Shown one piece after another: positions 25,758 through 34,671 of a stretch of DNA of 58,345 nucleotides. This DNA is from Rhizobiaceae bacterium. GTDB taxonomy: Bacteria; Pseudomonadota; Alphaproteobacteria; Rhizobiales; Rhizobiaceae. The stretch covers positions 1 to 58,345 of the forward strand of contig JACVCH010000024.1 in NCBI GenBank assembly GCA_016742175.1, in the 5' to 3' direction. The notes under the pieces were generated by a model. That model was not told the origin of the DNA. It searched no databases and saw only the letters and a list, made by a program, of their open reading frames with translations. Numbering within the stretch: the stretch's first letter is position 1; every line of letters starts with the position of its first letter. Both the position numbers and the translations under genes were made by a program.

Positions 25758-26786
25758 TCAGCGCGGCGGGGCGGAGCTTTCGCGGGCGACCAGTTGGACC
25801 GGGAGCACGTCCGAGGCACCGGTCGCGCTGCCGTTCTCGCGGCCCTCCGTAATGAGGGCAAGAAGCTTGCGCGCCGCCGTCTCGCCGATCAGCGCGCGGG
25901 GCTGGGCAATGGTGGTGAGCGAGGGGACGAAATGGGCGGCGATCTCGATGTCGTCAAAGCCGACGACCGAGACTTCGTCCGGCACGCGCACGCCCTTGTG
26001 GTGCAGTTCGCCGATGAAGCCGCAGGCCATTGCGTCGGAGGCGCAGAAGACAGCCGTCGGGCGGTCGTTCAGGGCCAGCCAGGCATGGGCGGCGGCGGCG
26101 CCGGAGGCGAGCGAAAAGTCGCCGTCGAAGAACCAGTCCGGCCGGATCGCAAGTCCGAGTTCGGCGAGCGCGGCACGTGCGCCTTTCGCCCGCGTGATGG
26201 TCAGAATGTTGTCGGGCGGGCCCATCAGATGGCCGATGCGCGTATGGCCGAGATCGGCCAGGTGGCGGATGGCGAGCTTTGCGCCTTCCTCATTGTCGAT
26301 GGTGACGGTCGGGCGCGGGTCGGTGTCGAGCCATTCGCAGGCGAAGACGATGGGCGGGTGGTGGTTCGGCGTGTCGCCGGCCGACAGGACGTCTTCGGGC
26401 AAATTGGCGTCGAGCACGATCAGCCCGTCGGCGCGGTTGTTGTGGAGATAGTCGAGAATGCGGTGCTCGGCGTTCGGCGCCTGGCGCGTGTCGGCGATCA
26501 GGACGTTGTAGCCCGACGTCGCCATGGCGAAGGTGATGCCCGACAGGATCTGCGAGAAGAACGGATTGGCGAGGTTGGGCACCAGCACGACGATGCCGCC
26601 CGCCTGCCGGCGGCGCAGGTTGCGCGCGGCGTGGTTGACGCGATAGCCGGTTTCCTCGATCGCCTTCAGGACGATCGCGCGGGTGTCGGCCGAGACGCGG
26701 TCGGGTGCGGACAGCGCACGGCTGACGGTAGCCGTTGACACGCCGGCGGCAGCCGCCACGTCCCTGATTTTGGGAAACCCCTTCAT
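25758..26786 (-). CDS. LacI-family transcriptional regulator
   Basis: 342 residues from ATG 26786 (GGGAGA just upstream; ATG 26804 would add six residues). N-terminal LacI helix-turn-helix IRDVAAAAGVSTATVSRALS with hinge helix (NHAARNLRRRQAGG) is followed by a periplasmic-binding-protein-like sensor domain. It is divergent from the sugar/polyol operon at 26997, and the shared gap holds two LacI-type palindromes, so it almost certainly represses that operon and itself. The effector would be the operon's sugar or its product. Confidence 0.92.
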   Translation of the reverse strand: MKGFPKIRDVAAAAGVSTATVSRALSAPDRVSADTRAIVLKAIEETGYRVNHAARNLRRRQAGGIVVLVPNLANPFFSQILSGITFAMATSGYNVLIADTRQAPNAEHRILDYLHNNRADGLIVLDANLPEDVLSAGDTPNHHPPIVFACEWLDTDPRPTVTIDNEEGAKLAIRHLADLGHTRIGHLMGPPDNILTITRAKGARAALAELGLAIRPDWFFDGDFSLASGAAAAHAWLALNDRPTAVFCASDAMACGFIGELHHKGVRVPDEVSVVGFDDIEIAAHFVPSLTTIAQPRALIGETAARKLLALITEGRENGSATGASDVLPVQLVARESSAPPR

Positions 26787-26874
26787 CTTCTCTCCCGCCC
26801 TCATGTGAAAGGGCTTGTGCAAGGCTTCGCCGCGCTTGGCAATCGGCGATTTCGGCGGCGCGACGAAAGCTGCT

Positions 26875-26920
26875 TGTAATCCATTACATTCTCTGTTTTA
26901 GTTTCATGCAATCGATTACA
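26875..26920. promoter_or_regulatory. Twin LacI-type operators
   Basis: Two 14-bp near-palindromes, TGTAATCCATTACA (26875-26888) and TGCAATCGATTACA (26907-26920), sit 32 bp apart centre to centre, close to three helical turns. They lie in the divergent gap between the LacI gene and its target operon, placed for cooperative binding. Confidence 0.8.
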
Positions 26921-26996
26921 TCGCTGCAACGCAGCAGTTTTGCGCTGCAATTGCGAAAATCGGCAGACGGGCGTGGAGGCGTCCGGGAGGAGAGGC

Positions 26997-28055
26997 ATGA
27001 AGACGATCAAGGGCCCAGCGCTCTTTCTGGCGCAGTTCGCAGGCGACGAAGCGCCGTTCAATTCCTGGGATTCGATCACCAAATGGGCGGCCGACACCGG
27101 CTATGCCGGCGTGCAGGTTCCAAGCTGGGACGCGCGCCTGATCGATCTCGACAAGGCAGCGTCCTCCAAGGACTATTGCGACGAGTTCGCGGGCAAGGCG
27201 CGCGAGAATGGCGTCGAGGTGACCGAACTTTCGACGCATCTGCAGGGCCAGCTCGTCGCCGTCCACCCGGCCTATGACGAGGGGTTCGACGGCTTCACCG
27301 TTCGGGCGATGCGTGGCAACCCCAAGGCGCGGCAGGAATGGGCGGTCGATCAGGTGAAGAAGGCGCTGACGGCGTCGAAGCATCTCGGCATCGGCGCGAT
27401 GGCGTCGTTCTCCGGCGCGCTCGCCTGGCCCTACATGTATCCGTGGCCGCAGCGCCCGGCGGGTCTGATCGAGACGGCGTTCGACGAACTCGCGCGGCGC
27501 TGGAAGCCGATCCTCGACCATGCCGACGAATGCGGCGTCGACGTCTGCTATGAGATTCATCCGGGCGAGGATTTGTTCGACGGCACGACCTTCGAGATGT
27601 TTTTGGAGCGCGTCGGCAACCATGCCCGCGCGAACATGCTCTACGACCCGTCGCACTATGTCCTTCAGTGCCTCGACTATCTCGACAGTATCGACATCTA
27701 TGCCGAGCGCATCCGCATGTTCCACGTGAAGGATGCGGAGTTCAATCCGACCGGCCGACAGGGCGTCTATTCGGGCTTTCAGCCCTGGGTGAACCGCGCC
27801 GGCCGCTTCCGCTCGCTCGGCGACGGGCAGGTCGATTTCGGCGCGGTGTTCTCCAAGCTGACGGCGAATGATTTCGACGGCTGGGCGGTGGTCGAATGGG
27901 AATGCTGCCTCAAGCACCCCGAGGACGGCGCGCGCGAGGGCGCGGAGTTCGTCAAGAGCCACATCATACGCGTGACGGAAAAGGCGTTCGACGATTTCGC
28001 CGATGGCGGCACCGACGAAGCCGCCAACCGGCGCATGCTGGGGCTCGGCGCATAA
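26997..28055 (+). CDS. Sugar phosphate isomerase/epimerase family TIM-barrel enzyme
   Basis: 352 residues of the xylose-isomerase-like TIM barrel (AP-endonuclease 2 superfamily). Metal-ligand segments are visible: YEIHPGEDLFDG near residue 183, DPSHYVLQCLD near residue 216, FHVKDAEF near residue 242 and VVEWECCLKHPEDG near residue 298. First gene of the LacI-controlled operon, with strong ribosome-binding site GGGAGGAGAGG. Paired with a Gfo/Idh/MocA dehydrogenase it probably isomerises or dehydrates a keto-sugar or inosose; the exact substrate is open. Confidence 0.88.
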   Translation: MKTIKGPALFLAQFAGDEAPFNSWDSITKWAADTGYAGVQVPSWDARLIDLDKAASSKDYCDEFAGKARENGVEVTELSTHLQGQLVAVHPAYDEGFDGFTVRAMRGNPKARQEWAVDQVKKALTASKHLGIGAMASFSGALAWPYMYPWPQRPAGLIETAFDELARRWKPILDHADECGVDVCYEIHPGEDLFDGTTFEMFLERVGNHARANMLYDPSHYVLQCLDYLDSIDIYAERIRMFHVKDAEFNPTGRQGVYSGFQPWVNRAGRFRSLGDGQVDFGAVFSKLTANDFDGWAVVEWECCLKHPEDGAREGAEFVKSHIIRVTEKAFDDFADGGTDEAANRRMLGLGA

Positions 28056-29224
28056 TGGCGATCACGGGAACCTCGGAGAAACGCGCAGGCCCGATCCGGC
28101 TCGGCATGGTGGGTGGCGGTAAGGACGCGTTCATCGGCGCGGTGCACCGCATTGCCGCGCGCATCGACGGCGAGTTCCAGCTCGTCGCCGGCGCGCTCTC
28201 GTCTACGCCGCAGCGGGCGCTGGAATCCGGCCGCGCGCTCGGGCTCGACGACAAGCGCATCTATGGCTCGTTCCGCGACATGGCCTCGCGCGAGGCGCGG
28301 CGCAAGGACGGCATCGAGGCCGTCGCCATCGTCACGCCGAACCACATGCATTTCCCGATCGCGCGCGAATTCCTGAAGCGCGGCATCCACGTCATCTGCG
28401 ACAAGCCGCTGACCTCGACGCTGGCGGATGCGAAGAAGCTCGCCAGGCTTGCGGGCGAAAGCGATGCGCTGTTCGTGCTGACGCACAACTATACCGGCTA
28501 CCCAATGGTGCGGCAGGCGCGCGAGATGATCGCCAATGGCGACCTCGGCACGATCCGCGTGGTGCAGGCCGAATATGCGCAGGACTGGCTGACGGAAGCC
28601 GCCGAGGAAACTGGCTCCAAGCAGGCGGCGTGGCGCACCGATCCGGCGCAGTCCGGCGCGGGCGGTTCGATCGGCGACATCGGGACCCATGCCTACAATC
28701 TCCTGTCCTTCGTGACCGGTTTGAAGACCGAGGAACTCGCGGCCGAACTGCACCGCTTCGTGCCGGGCCGGCGGGTCGACGACAATGCGCATATCATGCT
28801 GCGCTTTGCGGGCGGCGCGCGCGGGATGCTCTGGTCGAGCCAGGTCGCGCCGGGCTGCGAGAACGGGCTGAAGCTGCGCGTCTTCGGCGACAAGGGCGGC
28901 ATCGAATGGTGCCAGGAGGAGCCGAACAAGCTCTGGTTCACGCCCTTCGGTGAACCGAAGCGCCTCATCACCCGAAACGGCGCCGGTGCCGGGGCGGCGG
29001 CGGCGCGCGTCAGCCGGATTCCGCCTGGCCACCCGGAAGGCTATCTCGAGGGCTTCGCCAACATCTATGCAGAGGCCGCCCGCGCGATCCGCGCAAAGCA
29101 GGCCGGGGAGGCCGTGCCGGCGGACGTGGTCTACCCGACCGTCGAGGACGGCGTCGAGGGTCTGAAATTCATCGACGCCTGCGTTCGTTCGTCGGCAAAG
29201 AACGGGAGCTTCGTCAAGCTGTGA
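28055..29224 (+). CDS. Gfo/Idh/MocA family NAD(P)-dependent oxidoreductase
   Basis: 389 residues. Rossmann start IRLGMVGGGKDAFIGAVHR near residue 14, the cofactor/substrate lysine motif CDKPLTSTLADA near residue 113, and the catalytic GSIGDIGTHAYNLLSF near residue 205. This family oxidises sugars or cyclitols at a secondary hydroxyl. Its start overlaps the upstream stop (TAATG), and its stop overlaps the next GTG start, so translation is coupled along the operon. Confidence 0.9.
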   Translation: MAITGTSEKRAGPIRLGMVGGGKDAFIGAVHRIAARIDGEFQLVAGALSSTPQRALESGRALGLDDKRIYGSFRDMASREARRKDGIEAVAIVTPNHMHFPIAREFLKRGIHVICDKPLTSTLADAKKLARLAGESDALFVLTHNYTGYPMVRQAREMIANGDLGTIRVVQAEYAQDWLTEAAEETGSKQAAWRTDPAQSGAGGSIGDIGTHAYNLLSFVTGLKTEELAAELHRFVPGRRVDDNAHIMLRFAGGARGMLWSSQVAPGCENGLKLRVFGDKGGIEWCQEEPNKLWFTPFGEPKRLITRNGAGAGAAAARVSRIPPGHPEGYLEGFANIYAEAARAIRAKQAGEAVPADVVYPTVEDGVEGLKFIDACVRSSAKNGSFVKL

Positions 29225-30723
29225 GCGGGTCCGCCATCCTCGAAGCGCGCGACGTTTCACGGTCCTTCGGGCCGATCGAGGTGCTGCATGAGGTGGGCAT
29301 CTCGCTCCATGCCGGCGAGGTTCATGCGCTGATCGGCGAGAACGGTGCCGGCAAGTCGACGATGATGAAGATCCTGTCGGGCTATCTGGCGCCGACCAAG
29401 GGCGAACTGCTGCTCGACGGCAAGCCGGTCGCCTTTTCGTCGTCCGAAGACGCCGAAGACCAGGGCGTCATCCTCATCCACCAGGAATTCAACCTCGCCG
29501 AGCAACTGAGCGTCGAGGAGAACATCTTTCTCGGTCGGGAACTGAAGCGCGGCTTCTTTCTCGACAAGAAGGCGATGCGGGCGGAAGCTTCAAGGCTTCT
29601 GTCCGAACTGGAGACGCGGGTAAGCCCCAATGCCCGCGTCTCCGACATCTCCGTCTCCGACAAGCAGATGGTGGAGATTGCCAAGGCCCTGTCGCGCAAT
29701 GCCCGCGTTCTGATCATGGACGAGCCGACGGCGGTGCTGACCAATCGCGAGGCGGCGGTGCTGTTTCGCCAGATCGAGCGGCTGAAGGCGGCCGGCACGG
29801 CCATCCTCTACACGTCGCACAAACTCGACGAGGTGGCGAAGATCGCCGACCGGATCACCGTCTTCCGCGACGGCGCGCGGGTCGCGGTGGCGGGCGCCGG
29901 CGAGATGAGCGAGGACCAGATGGCACAGGCCATGGTGGGCCGCGAACTCTCCAACCTCTTCCCGCCGAAGGCGATTTCGCCCAGCGGCGACGTGGTGCTG
30001 TCGGTGAAGAATTTCTCCGTCGAGGACATCGTCCACGACGCCTCGTTCGACTTGAAGCGTGGCGAGATACTCGGCTTTGCCGGGCTCGTCGGCGCGGGGC
30101 GGACGGAATTGATGGAAGGGCTGATCGGCGTGCGCGGGGCGCAGGGCGGGGTGGAGGTCGACGGCAAGGATGTCGCGCTCGGTTCGGTCAAGGACGCGCG
30201 GCGGGCAGGGATCGTCTACCTGACCGAGGATCGCAAGGGCCGCGGCCTCGTCCTGACGCAGCGCATGCGCGAAAACCTGACGCTGCTCGCGCTCGACCGG
30301 TTCGGGCGCTATACGATCGACGCCAAGGCCGAGGACGCGGCGCTGACCAAGGCGATCGCGGAGTTCGACGTGCGCGCGCCCTCGCGCGACATCCGCGTCG
30401 GCAACCTTTCGGGCGGCAACCAGCAGAAGCTGCTCCTGGCCAAGACCATGCTCGCCGAGCCGGACATCGTCATCATCGACGAGCCGACGCGCGGCATCGA
30501 CATCGGCACCAAGCAGCAGATCTACGACTTCATCCAGAAGCTCGCCGCCTCGGGCAAGAGCGTGATCGTCATCTCGTCGGAGATGGCCGAGATCATCGGG
30601 CTCTCGCACCGGGTGGTCGTGATGCGCTCGGGCCGCATCACCGGCGTGCTCCAGGCGAAGGAAATCAACGAGGACCAGATCGTGCGCCACGCGATGGGTC
30701 TTGAAGGCAGGGCCGCAGCATGA
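29221..30723 (+). CDS. Sugar ABC importer ATP-binding protein (RbsA/MglA-type)
   Basis: 500 residues, GTG start 29221 overlapping the dehydrogenase stop. Two fused nucleotide-binding domains: the first has Walker A GENGAGKSTMMK (about residue 40) and Walker B VLIMDEPTAVLT; the second has a degenerate Walker A (GFAGLVGAGRTELMEG), a clear LSGGNQQK signature near residue 398 and IIDEPTRGIDIGTKQQ. This is the arrangement of carbohydrate-uptake-2 (ribose/xylose/inositol) importers. Confidence 0.95.
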   Translation: MSGSAILEARDVSRSFGPIEVLHEVGISLHAGEVHALIGENGAGKSTMMKILSGYLAPTKGELLLDGKPVAFSSSEDAEDQGVILIHQEFNLAEQLSVEENIFLGRELKRGFFLDKKAMRAEASRLLSELETRVSPNARVSDISVSDKQMVEIAKALSRNARVLIMDEPTAVLTNREAAVLFRQIERLKAAGTAILYTSHKLDEVAKIADRITVFRDGARVAVAGAGEMSEDQMAQAMVGRELSNLFPPKAISPSGDVVLSVKNFSVEDIVHDASFDLKRGEILGFAGLVGAGRTELMEGLIGVRGAQGGVEVDGKDVALGSVKDARRAGIVYLTEDRKGRGLVLTQRMRENLTLLALDRFGRYTIDAKAEDAALTKAIAEFDVRAPSRDIRVGNLSGGNQQKLLLAKTMLAEPDIVIIDEPTRGIDIGTKQQIYDFIQKLAASGKSVIVISSEMAEIIGLSHRVVVMRSGRITGVLQAKEINEDQIVRHAMGLEGRAAA

Positions 30724-31724
30724 CCAGCGAAACCGCATCCGCCGCACCCGCCCGCTCGGGCTTCCGCATCGACTTCCACATCTGGGGGCCGGTGATCGCG
30801 CTGATCGCGCTCGTCGCGCTCGGCGCGTTCCTGAACCCGAACTTCCTGTCCTACGGCAACGTCACCAACGTGCTGGCGCGCTCGGCCTTCATCGGCATCA
30901 TCGCGGTCGGCATGACCTTCGTCATCACGTCGGGCGGGCTCGACCTTTCGGTCGGCTCCATGGCGGCGTTCATCGCCGGCGTCATGATCCTGATCATGAA
31001 CGCGCTGGTGCCGTCGATGGGCGTCGGCTGGGGCGTCATCCTGATCGGCATGGCGGCGGCGCTCGCCGTCGGGCTCATCGCCGGGCTCGTCAACGGGCTG
31101 TTGATCACGCAGGCGCGGATCGAGGCCTTCATCGTCACGCTCGGGACGATGGGCATCTTCCGCTCGCTGATCACCTGGCTTGCAGATGGCGGCACGCTTT
31201 CGCTGAATTTCGAGGTCCGCGAACTCTACCGTCCCGTCTATTATGACGGGCTGCTCGGCGTCGCCTGGCCGATCATCGTCTTCGCGCTGGTCGCCATCAT
31301 AGGCGAGACGATCATGCGCAAGACGCCGTTCGGCCGGCACTGCGCGGCGATCGGCTCCAACGAGCAGGTGGCGCGCTATTCGGCGGTCCATGTCGACCGC
31401 GTGCGGCTGATGACCTATGTGCTGCTCGGCATCCTGGTCGGCATCGCCACCATCATGTACGTGCCCCGGCTCGGGTCGGCGTCGAGCTCGACGGGCGTAC
31501 TGTGGGAACTGGAAGCCATCGCGGCCGTCATCATCGGCGGTACCGTGCTCAAGGGCGGCTTCGGCCGTGTGTGGGGCACCGTCGTCGGCGTCCTCATCCT
31601 CAGCCTGATCGACAACATCCTCAATCTCGCGAACCTGGTCAGCCCCTATCTCAACGGGGCGATCCAGGGCGTGATCATCATTTTGGCCGTCGTCCTGCAA
31701 CGCCAGCGCAAGGCGGAACGGTGA
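30720..31724 (+). CDS. Sugar ABC importer permease (RbsC-type)
   Basis: 334-residue inner-membrane protein with about ten hydrophobic segments. Family stretches include IAVGMTFVITSGGLDLSVGS near residue 60, GLVNGLLITQARIEAFIVTL near residue 115, and GGTVLKGGFGRVWGTVVGVL near residue 275. Overlaps the ATPase gene by ATGA. It forms the homodimeric channel of the same importer. Confidence 0.95.
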   Translation: MTSETASAAPARSGFRIDFHIWGPVIALIALVALGAFLNPNFLSYGNVTNVLARSAFIGIIAVGMTFVITSGGLDLSVGSMAAFIAGVMILIMNALVPSMGVGWGVILIGMAAALAVGLIAGLVNGLLITQARIEAFIVTLGTMGIFRSLITWLADGGTLSLNFEVRELYRPVYYDGLLGVAWPIIVFALVAIIGETIMRKTPFGRHCAAIGSNEQVARYSAVHVDRVRLMTYVLLGILVGIATIMYVPRLGSASSSTGVLWELEAIAAVIIGGTVLKGGFGRVWGTVVGVLILSLIDNILNLANLVSPYLNGAIQGVIIILAVVLQRQRKAER

Positions 31725-31768
31725 CGGGCAAATCCGCTCCACAGCGAGCTAACCAAGGGAGAGAGACC

Positions 31769-32722
31769 ATGAAACTGAAAGCATTGGCCGGCGTATTGGC
31801 GCTCGGCGTCGCATTTGCCACCCCGCTCTACGCGCAGGATGCCGAGACGGCCGTGATCGGCGTTTCGATCCCGGCGGCGACGCATGGCTGGGCCGGCGGC
31901 ATGAACTTCCACGCCCAGGCGACCATCGATTCGCTGGAAGAGCGCTACGAGAATCTCGATTTCGTCCTGTCCACGGCCTCCGATCCGGGCCAGCAGGTCT
32001 CCGACATCGAGGACATGATGGCGACGCGCAACATCGACGCGCTGGTCGTCCTACCGTTCGAATCCGAGCCGCTGACCGGCCCCGTCGCGCGGGTCAAGGA
32101 AGCCGGCAAGTGGGTCACCGTCGTCGACCGCGGCCTTTCCCAGGAAAACATCGAAAACCTCTACGTCGCCGGCGACAATCCGGGCTTCGGCCGCGTTGCA
32201 GGCGAGTTCTTCAAGGAAAAGCTGCCCGAGGGCGGCAACATCATCGTGCTGCGCGGCATCCCGACCACGATCGACAATGAGCGCGTCGAGGCCTTCGAGG
32301 CCGCCATCGAGGGCTCGGGCATCGAGATCGTCGGCATGGAGCACGGCAACTGGAACCGCGACGACGCCTTCGAGGTGACGCAGGACCTCCTGTCGCGCAA
32401 TTCGGACGTCGTGGCCGTCTGGGCTTCGGACGACGACATGGCCGTCGGCGCCATCGAGGCGATCAACCAGGCGGGCCGTGAAGGCGAGATGTGGGTGCTC
32501 GGCGGCGCCGGCATGAAGGAGATGATCCAGCGCGTGATGGACGGCGACGAGATGGTTCCGGCCAACGTCACCTATCCGCCGGCGATGATCGGCACGGCGA
32601 TCGAGCTCACCGCGCTCAACTTCGTCTCCAACGCGCCGGTATCGGGCGATTTCATCATAGGCTCGGTGCTGATCACGCAGGAGAATGCCGAGAACTACTA
32701 CTTCCCGGATTCGCCCTTCTAA
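31769..32722 (+). CDS. Sugar ABC importer substrate-binding protein (RbsB-type)
   Basis: 317-residue periplasmic binding protein with signal peptide (about residues 1-23, cleavage after LYAQ). The type-I fold begins VIGVSIPAATHGWAGGMNFH; the hinge and ligand segments VVDRGLSQENIENLYVAGDN and VWASDDDMAVGAIEAINQAG are typical. AAGGGAGAGAG precedes ATG 31769. It closes the LacI-controlled operon and is followed by a good terminator. Confidence 0.94.
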   Translation: MKLKALAGVLALGVAFATPLYAQDAETAVIGVSIPAATHGWAGGMNFHAQATIDSLEERYENLDFVLSTASDPGQQVSDIEDMMATRNIDALVVLPFESEPLTGPVARVKEAGKWVTVVDRGLSQENIENLYVAGDNPGFGRVAGEFFKEKLPEGGNIIVLRGIPTTIDNERVEAFEAAIEGSGIEIVGMEHGNWNRDDAFEVTQDLLSRNSDVVAVWASDDDMAVGAIEAINQAGREGEMWVLGGAGMKEMIQRVMDGDEMVPANVTYPPAMIGTAIELTALNFVSNAPVSGDFIIGSVLITQENAENYYFPDSPF

Positions 32723-32742
32723 CGGTTCGGCGGCGGACCAGA

Positions 32743-32773
32743 AGCGGCCTCGCGCGAGCGGGGCCGCTTTTTT
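32743..32773 (+). terminator. Rho-independent terminator of the sugar operon
   Basis: Stem AAGCGGCC / GGCCGCTT followed by six T, 20 bases after the binding-protein stop. Confidence 0.85.
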
Positions 32774-32785
32774 CGTGCGGCACGC

Positions 32786-32911
32786 TCAGTTGATGCGCAG
32801 CAAAGGCGAGAAGGTCGTCACGATCCAGATCCCTGCGCCGCAGGCTACGAGCAGGAAAGTCAGCATCGGCACCGGTGCGAAATCGCGTGGTGCCTTCGGC
32901 ATGTCGTCCAT
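32786..32911 (-). CDS. Small single-span membrane protein (41 aa)
   Basis: 41 codons from ATG 32911, preceded by AAGGGGG six bases upstream, an unusually strong ribosome-binding site. The N-terminal MDDMPKAPRDFAPVP is followed by one membrane segment (about residues 16-36, MLTFLLVACGAGIWIVTTF) and a short basic end. No family recognised. A TTAA-N7-TTAA sequence, the CtrA-binding pattern, lies 43 bases upstream. The stop is 13 bases beyond the sugar-operon terminator of the other strand. Confidence 0.6.
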   Translation of the reverse strand: MDDMPKAPRDFAPVPMLTFLLVACGAGIWIVTTFSPLLRIN

Positions 32912-32954
32912 GGCAAGCCCCCTTGAATCCCCCGTCGAGCGTCGACCCACATGG

Positions 32955-32969
32955 TTAACGAAACGTTAA
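32955..32969 (-). promoter_or_regulatory. Candidate CtrA box
   Basis: TTAACGAAACGTTAA fits TTAA-N7-TTAA exactly and is also a 6-3-6 inverted repeat. It lies upstream of the 41-aa gene, and about 155 bases upstream of the divergent DASS gene. Confidence 0.45.
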
Positions 32970-33124
32970 GGGATATCCGCGATCCGGTCACGTCGGCGTG
33001 ACTCATGGACGCAAGGGGCGCCAATCGGCACCACGGGAGCGTGCAGTCCACAGCCGCGGGTTGATCCTGCGACCCCGCCCTGTATAGGAGCGCGCATCCC
33101 AAGAAGCCAGAAAGGTGCCAAAGC

Positions 33125-34621
33125 GTGGGCGACATGTCGAGCCAGAACGAGCGATTTCCGCTGAAGCCGGTGCCCATCCTTGCCGGGCTTCTCCTCTTCT
33201 TCCTCCTGCTTTTCCTTCCCGCTCCCGAAGGTCTTTCGGCCGAGGGGTGGCGCGTCGTCGCGGTGGCGAGCCTGATGATCGTGTGGTGGATCACCGAGGC
33301 GATCCCGGTGCCGGCGACCGCGCTCGTGCCGATCGCGCTGTTCCCGGTCACCGGCGCGACCACGGGCGGCGCGGCGACCGCGCCCTATGGCGACCCGATC
33401 ATCTTCCTGTTCATGGGCGGCTTCATCCTGGCGCTCGCCATGGAGCGGTGGAACCTCCACCGCCGCATCGCGCTCAACATCGTCGCGCGCACCGGCACGC
33501 AGCAGGGCCGCATCGTCGCCGGCTTCATGCTCGCCACCGCCTTCGTATCGATGTGGGTGTCGAACACGGCGACCGTCGTCATGATGCTGCCGGTGGCGCT
33601 CTCCGTCGTCGGCCTGCTCGCGGACGACGCCGGCGAGGCGAAGTCGAAATTCCCGCTCGCGCTCCTTCTCGGCGTCGCCTATGCGGCTTCGATCGGCGGC
33701 GTCGCGACGCTGATCGGCACGCCGCCCAACGCGCTTCTCGCCGGCGCGCTCAACCAGACCTATGGCTACGACATCGGCTTCGGCCGCTGGATGATCATCG
33801 GCGTTCCGGTCGCGGTGGTAATGCTGGCCGCAGCATGGCTGTTCCTGACCAAGGTCACGATCCGGCTCGACAAGGGCGAGGTCGAAGGCGCGGCGGAGCT
33901 GTTCCGCTCCGAGATCGGCAAGCTCGGCGCGTGGTCGGTGCCGGAAATCCGTGTGGCGATCGTCTTCCTCGTCACCGCCTTCGCCTGGGTGTTCCGCACC
34001 ATCCTCGACGACTACATCCCCGGGCTCAACGACACATCGATCGCGATCCTCGCGGCGCTGGTGCTGTTCGTGCTGCCGGCCGGCGACGGCAAGGGCGGCG
34101 CGCTGATCGAGTGGAAGCACGCGCTGCGCCTCCCCTGGGGCGTGCTGGTGCTGTTCGGCGGGGGACTGAGCCTTGCCGCGGCGGTCGTCTCGACCGGGCT
34201 CGACCAGTGGATCGGCGGCCAGGTCGGCACCATCGCCGGCGTGCTGCCGCTGATCGGCATCGTGGTACTGGTGTCGGGCGTGATCCTGCTCCTGACGGAG
34301 TTCACCTCGAACACGGCGACGGCGGCGACCTTCCTGCCGCTCGTGGCCGCGCTCGCCATTTCGCTCGGCGAGAACCCGCTGATGCTCGCGGTGCCGGCGG
34401 CGCTCGCCGCATCGATGGCGTTCATGCTGCCGGTGGCGACGCCGCCCAACGCGCTCGTCTTCGGCTCGGGCCACGTGACGATCCCACAGATGGCGACACA
34501 GGGCCTTTGGCTGAACCTTGCCGCCATCGTCGTGATCTCGACGCTTGGCTATGCGGTGTTGACGAGTTTCTTCGGCGTCGATGTCGGCTCGATACCCGAC
34601 TGGGCTGCGCGCGCAGAGTAG
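33125..34621 (+). CDS. DASS (SLC13) family sodium:anion symporter
   Basis: 498-residue inner-membrane carrier of the divalent anion:sodium symporter family. Both SNT substrate/sodium motifs are intact: VSNTATVVMMLP near residue 142 and TSNTATAATFLP near residue 395, each followed by its partner loop (IGTPPNAL near residue 197; TPPNALVFG near residue 440). Substrates of the family are C4-dicarboxylates, citrate or sulfate; not decidable here. GTG 33125 is favoured by AAAGGTG; ATG 33134 is possible. Monocistronic. Confidence 0.92.
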   Translation: MGDMSSQNERFPLKPVPILAGLLLFFLLLFLPAPEGLSAEGWRVVAVASLMIVWWITEAIPVPATALVPIALFPVTGATTGGAATAPYGDPIIFLFMGGFILALAMERWNLHRRIALNIVARTGTQQGRIVAGFMLATAFVSMWVSNTATVVMMLPVALSVVGLLADDAGEAKSKFPLALLLGVAYAASIGGVATLIGTPPNALLAGALNQTYGYDIGFGRWMIIGVPVAVVMLAAAWLFLTKVTIRLDKGEVEGAAELFRSEIGKLGAWSVPEIRVAIVFLVTAFAWVFRTILDDYIPGLNDTSIAILAALVLFVLPAGDGKGGALIEWKHALRLPWGVLVLFGGGLSLAAAVVSTGLDQWIGGQVGTIAGVLPLIGIVVLVSGVILLLTEFTSNTATAATFLPLVAALAISLGENPLMLAVPAALAASMAFMLPVATPPNALVFGSGHVTIPQMATQGLWLNLAAIVVISTLGYAVLTSFFGVDVGSIPDWAARAE

Positions 34622-34626
34622 CAAAC

Positions 34627-34660
34627 AAAAAGGCGCCCGGCAGCGATGCCGGGCCTTCTT
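34627..34660. terminator. Bidirectional terminator
   Basis: Stem CCCGGC / GCCGGG extended by AGG/CCT, with A-run left and CTTCTT right, between the convergent DASS and acyl-CoA dehydrogenase genes. Confidence 0.75.
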
Positions 34661-34671
34661 CATTCGTCGGC

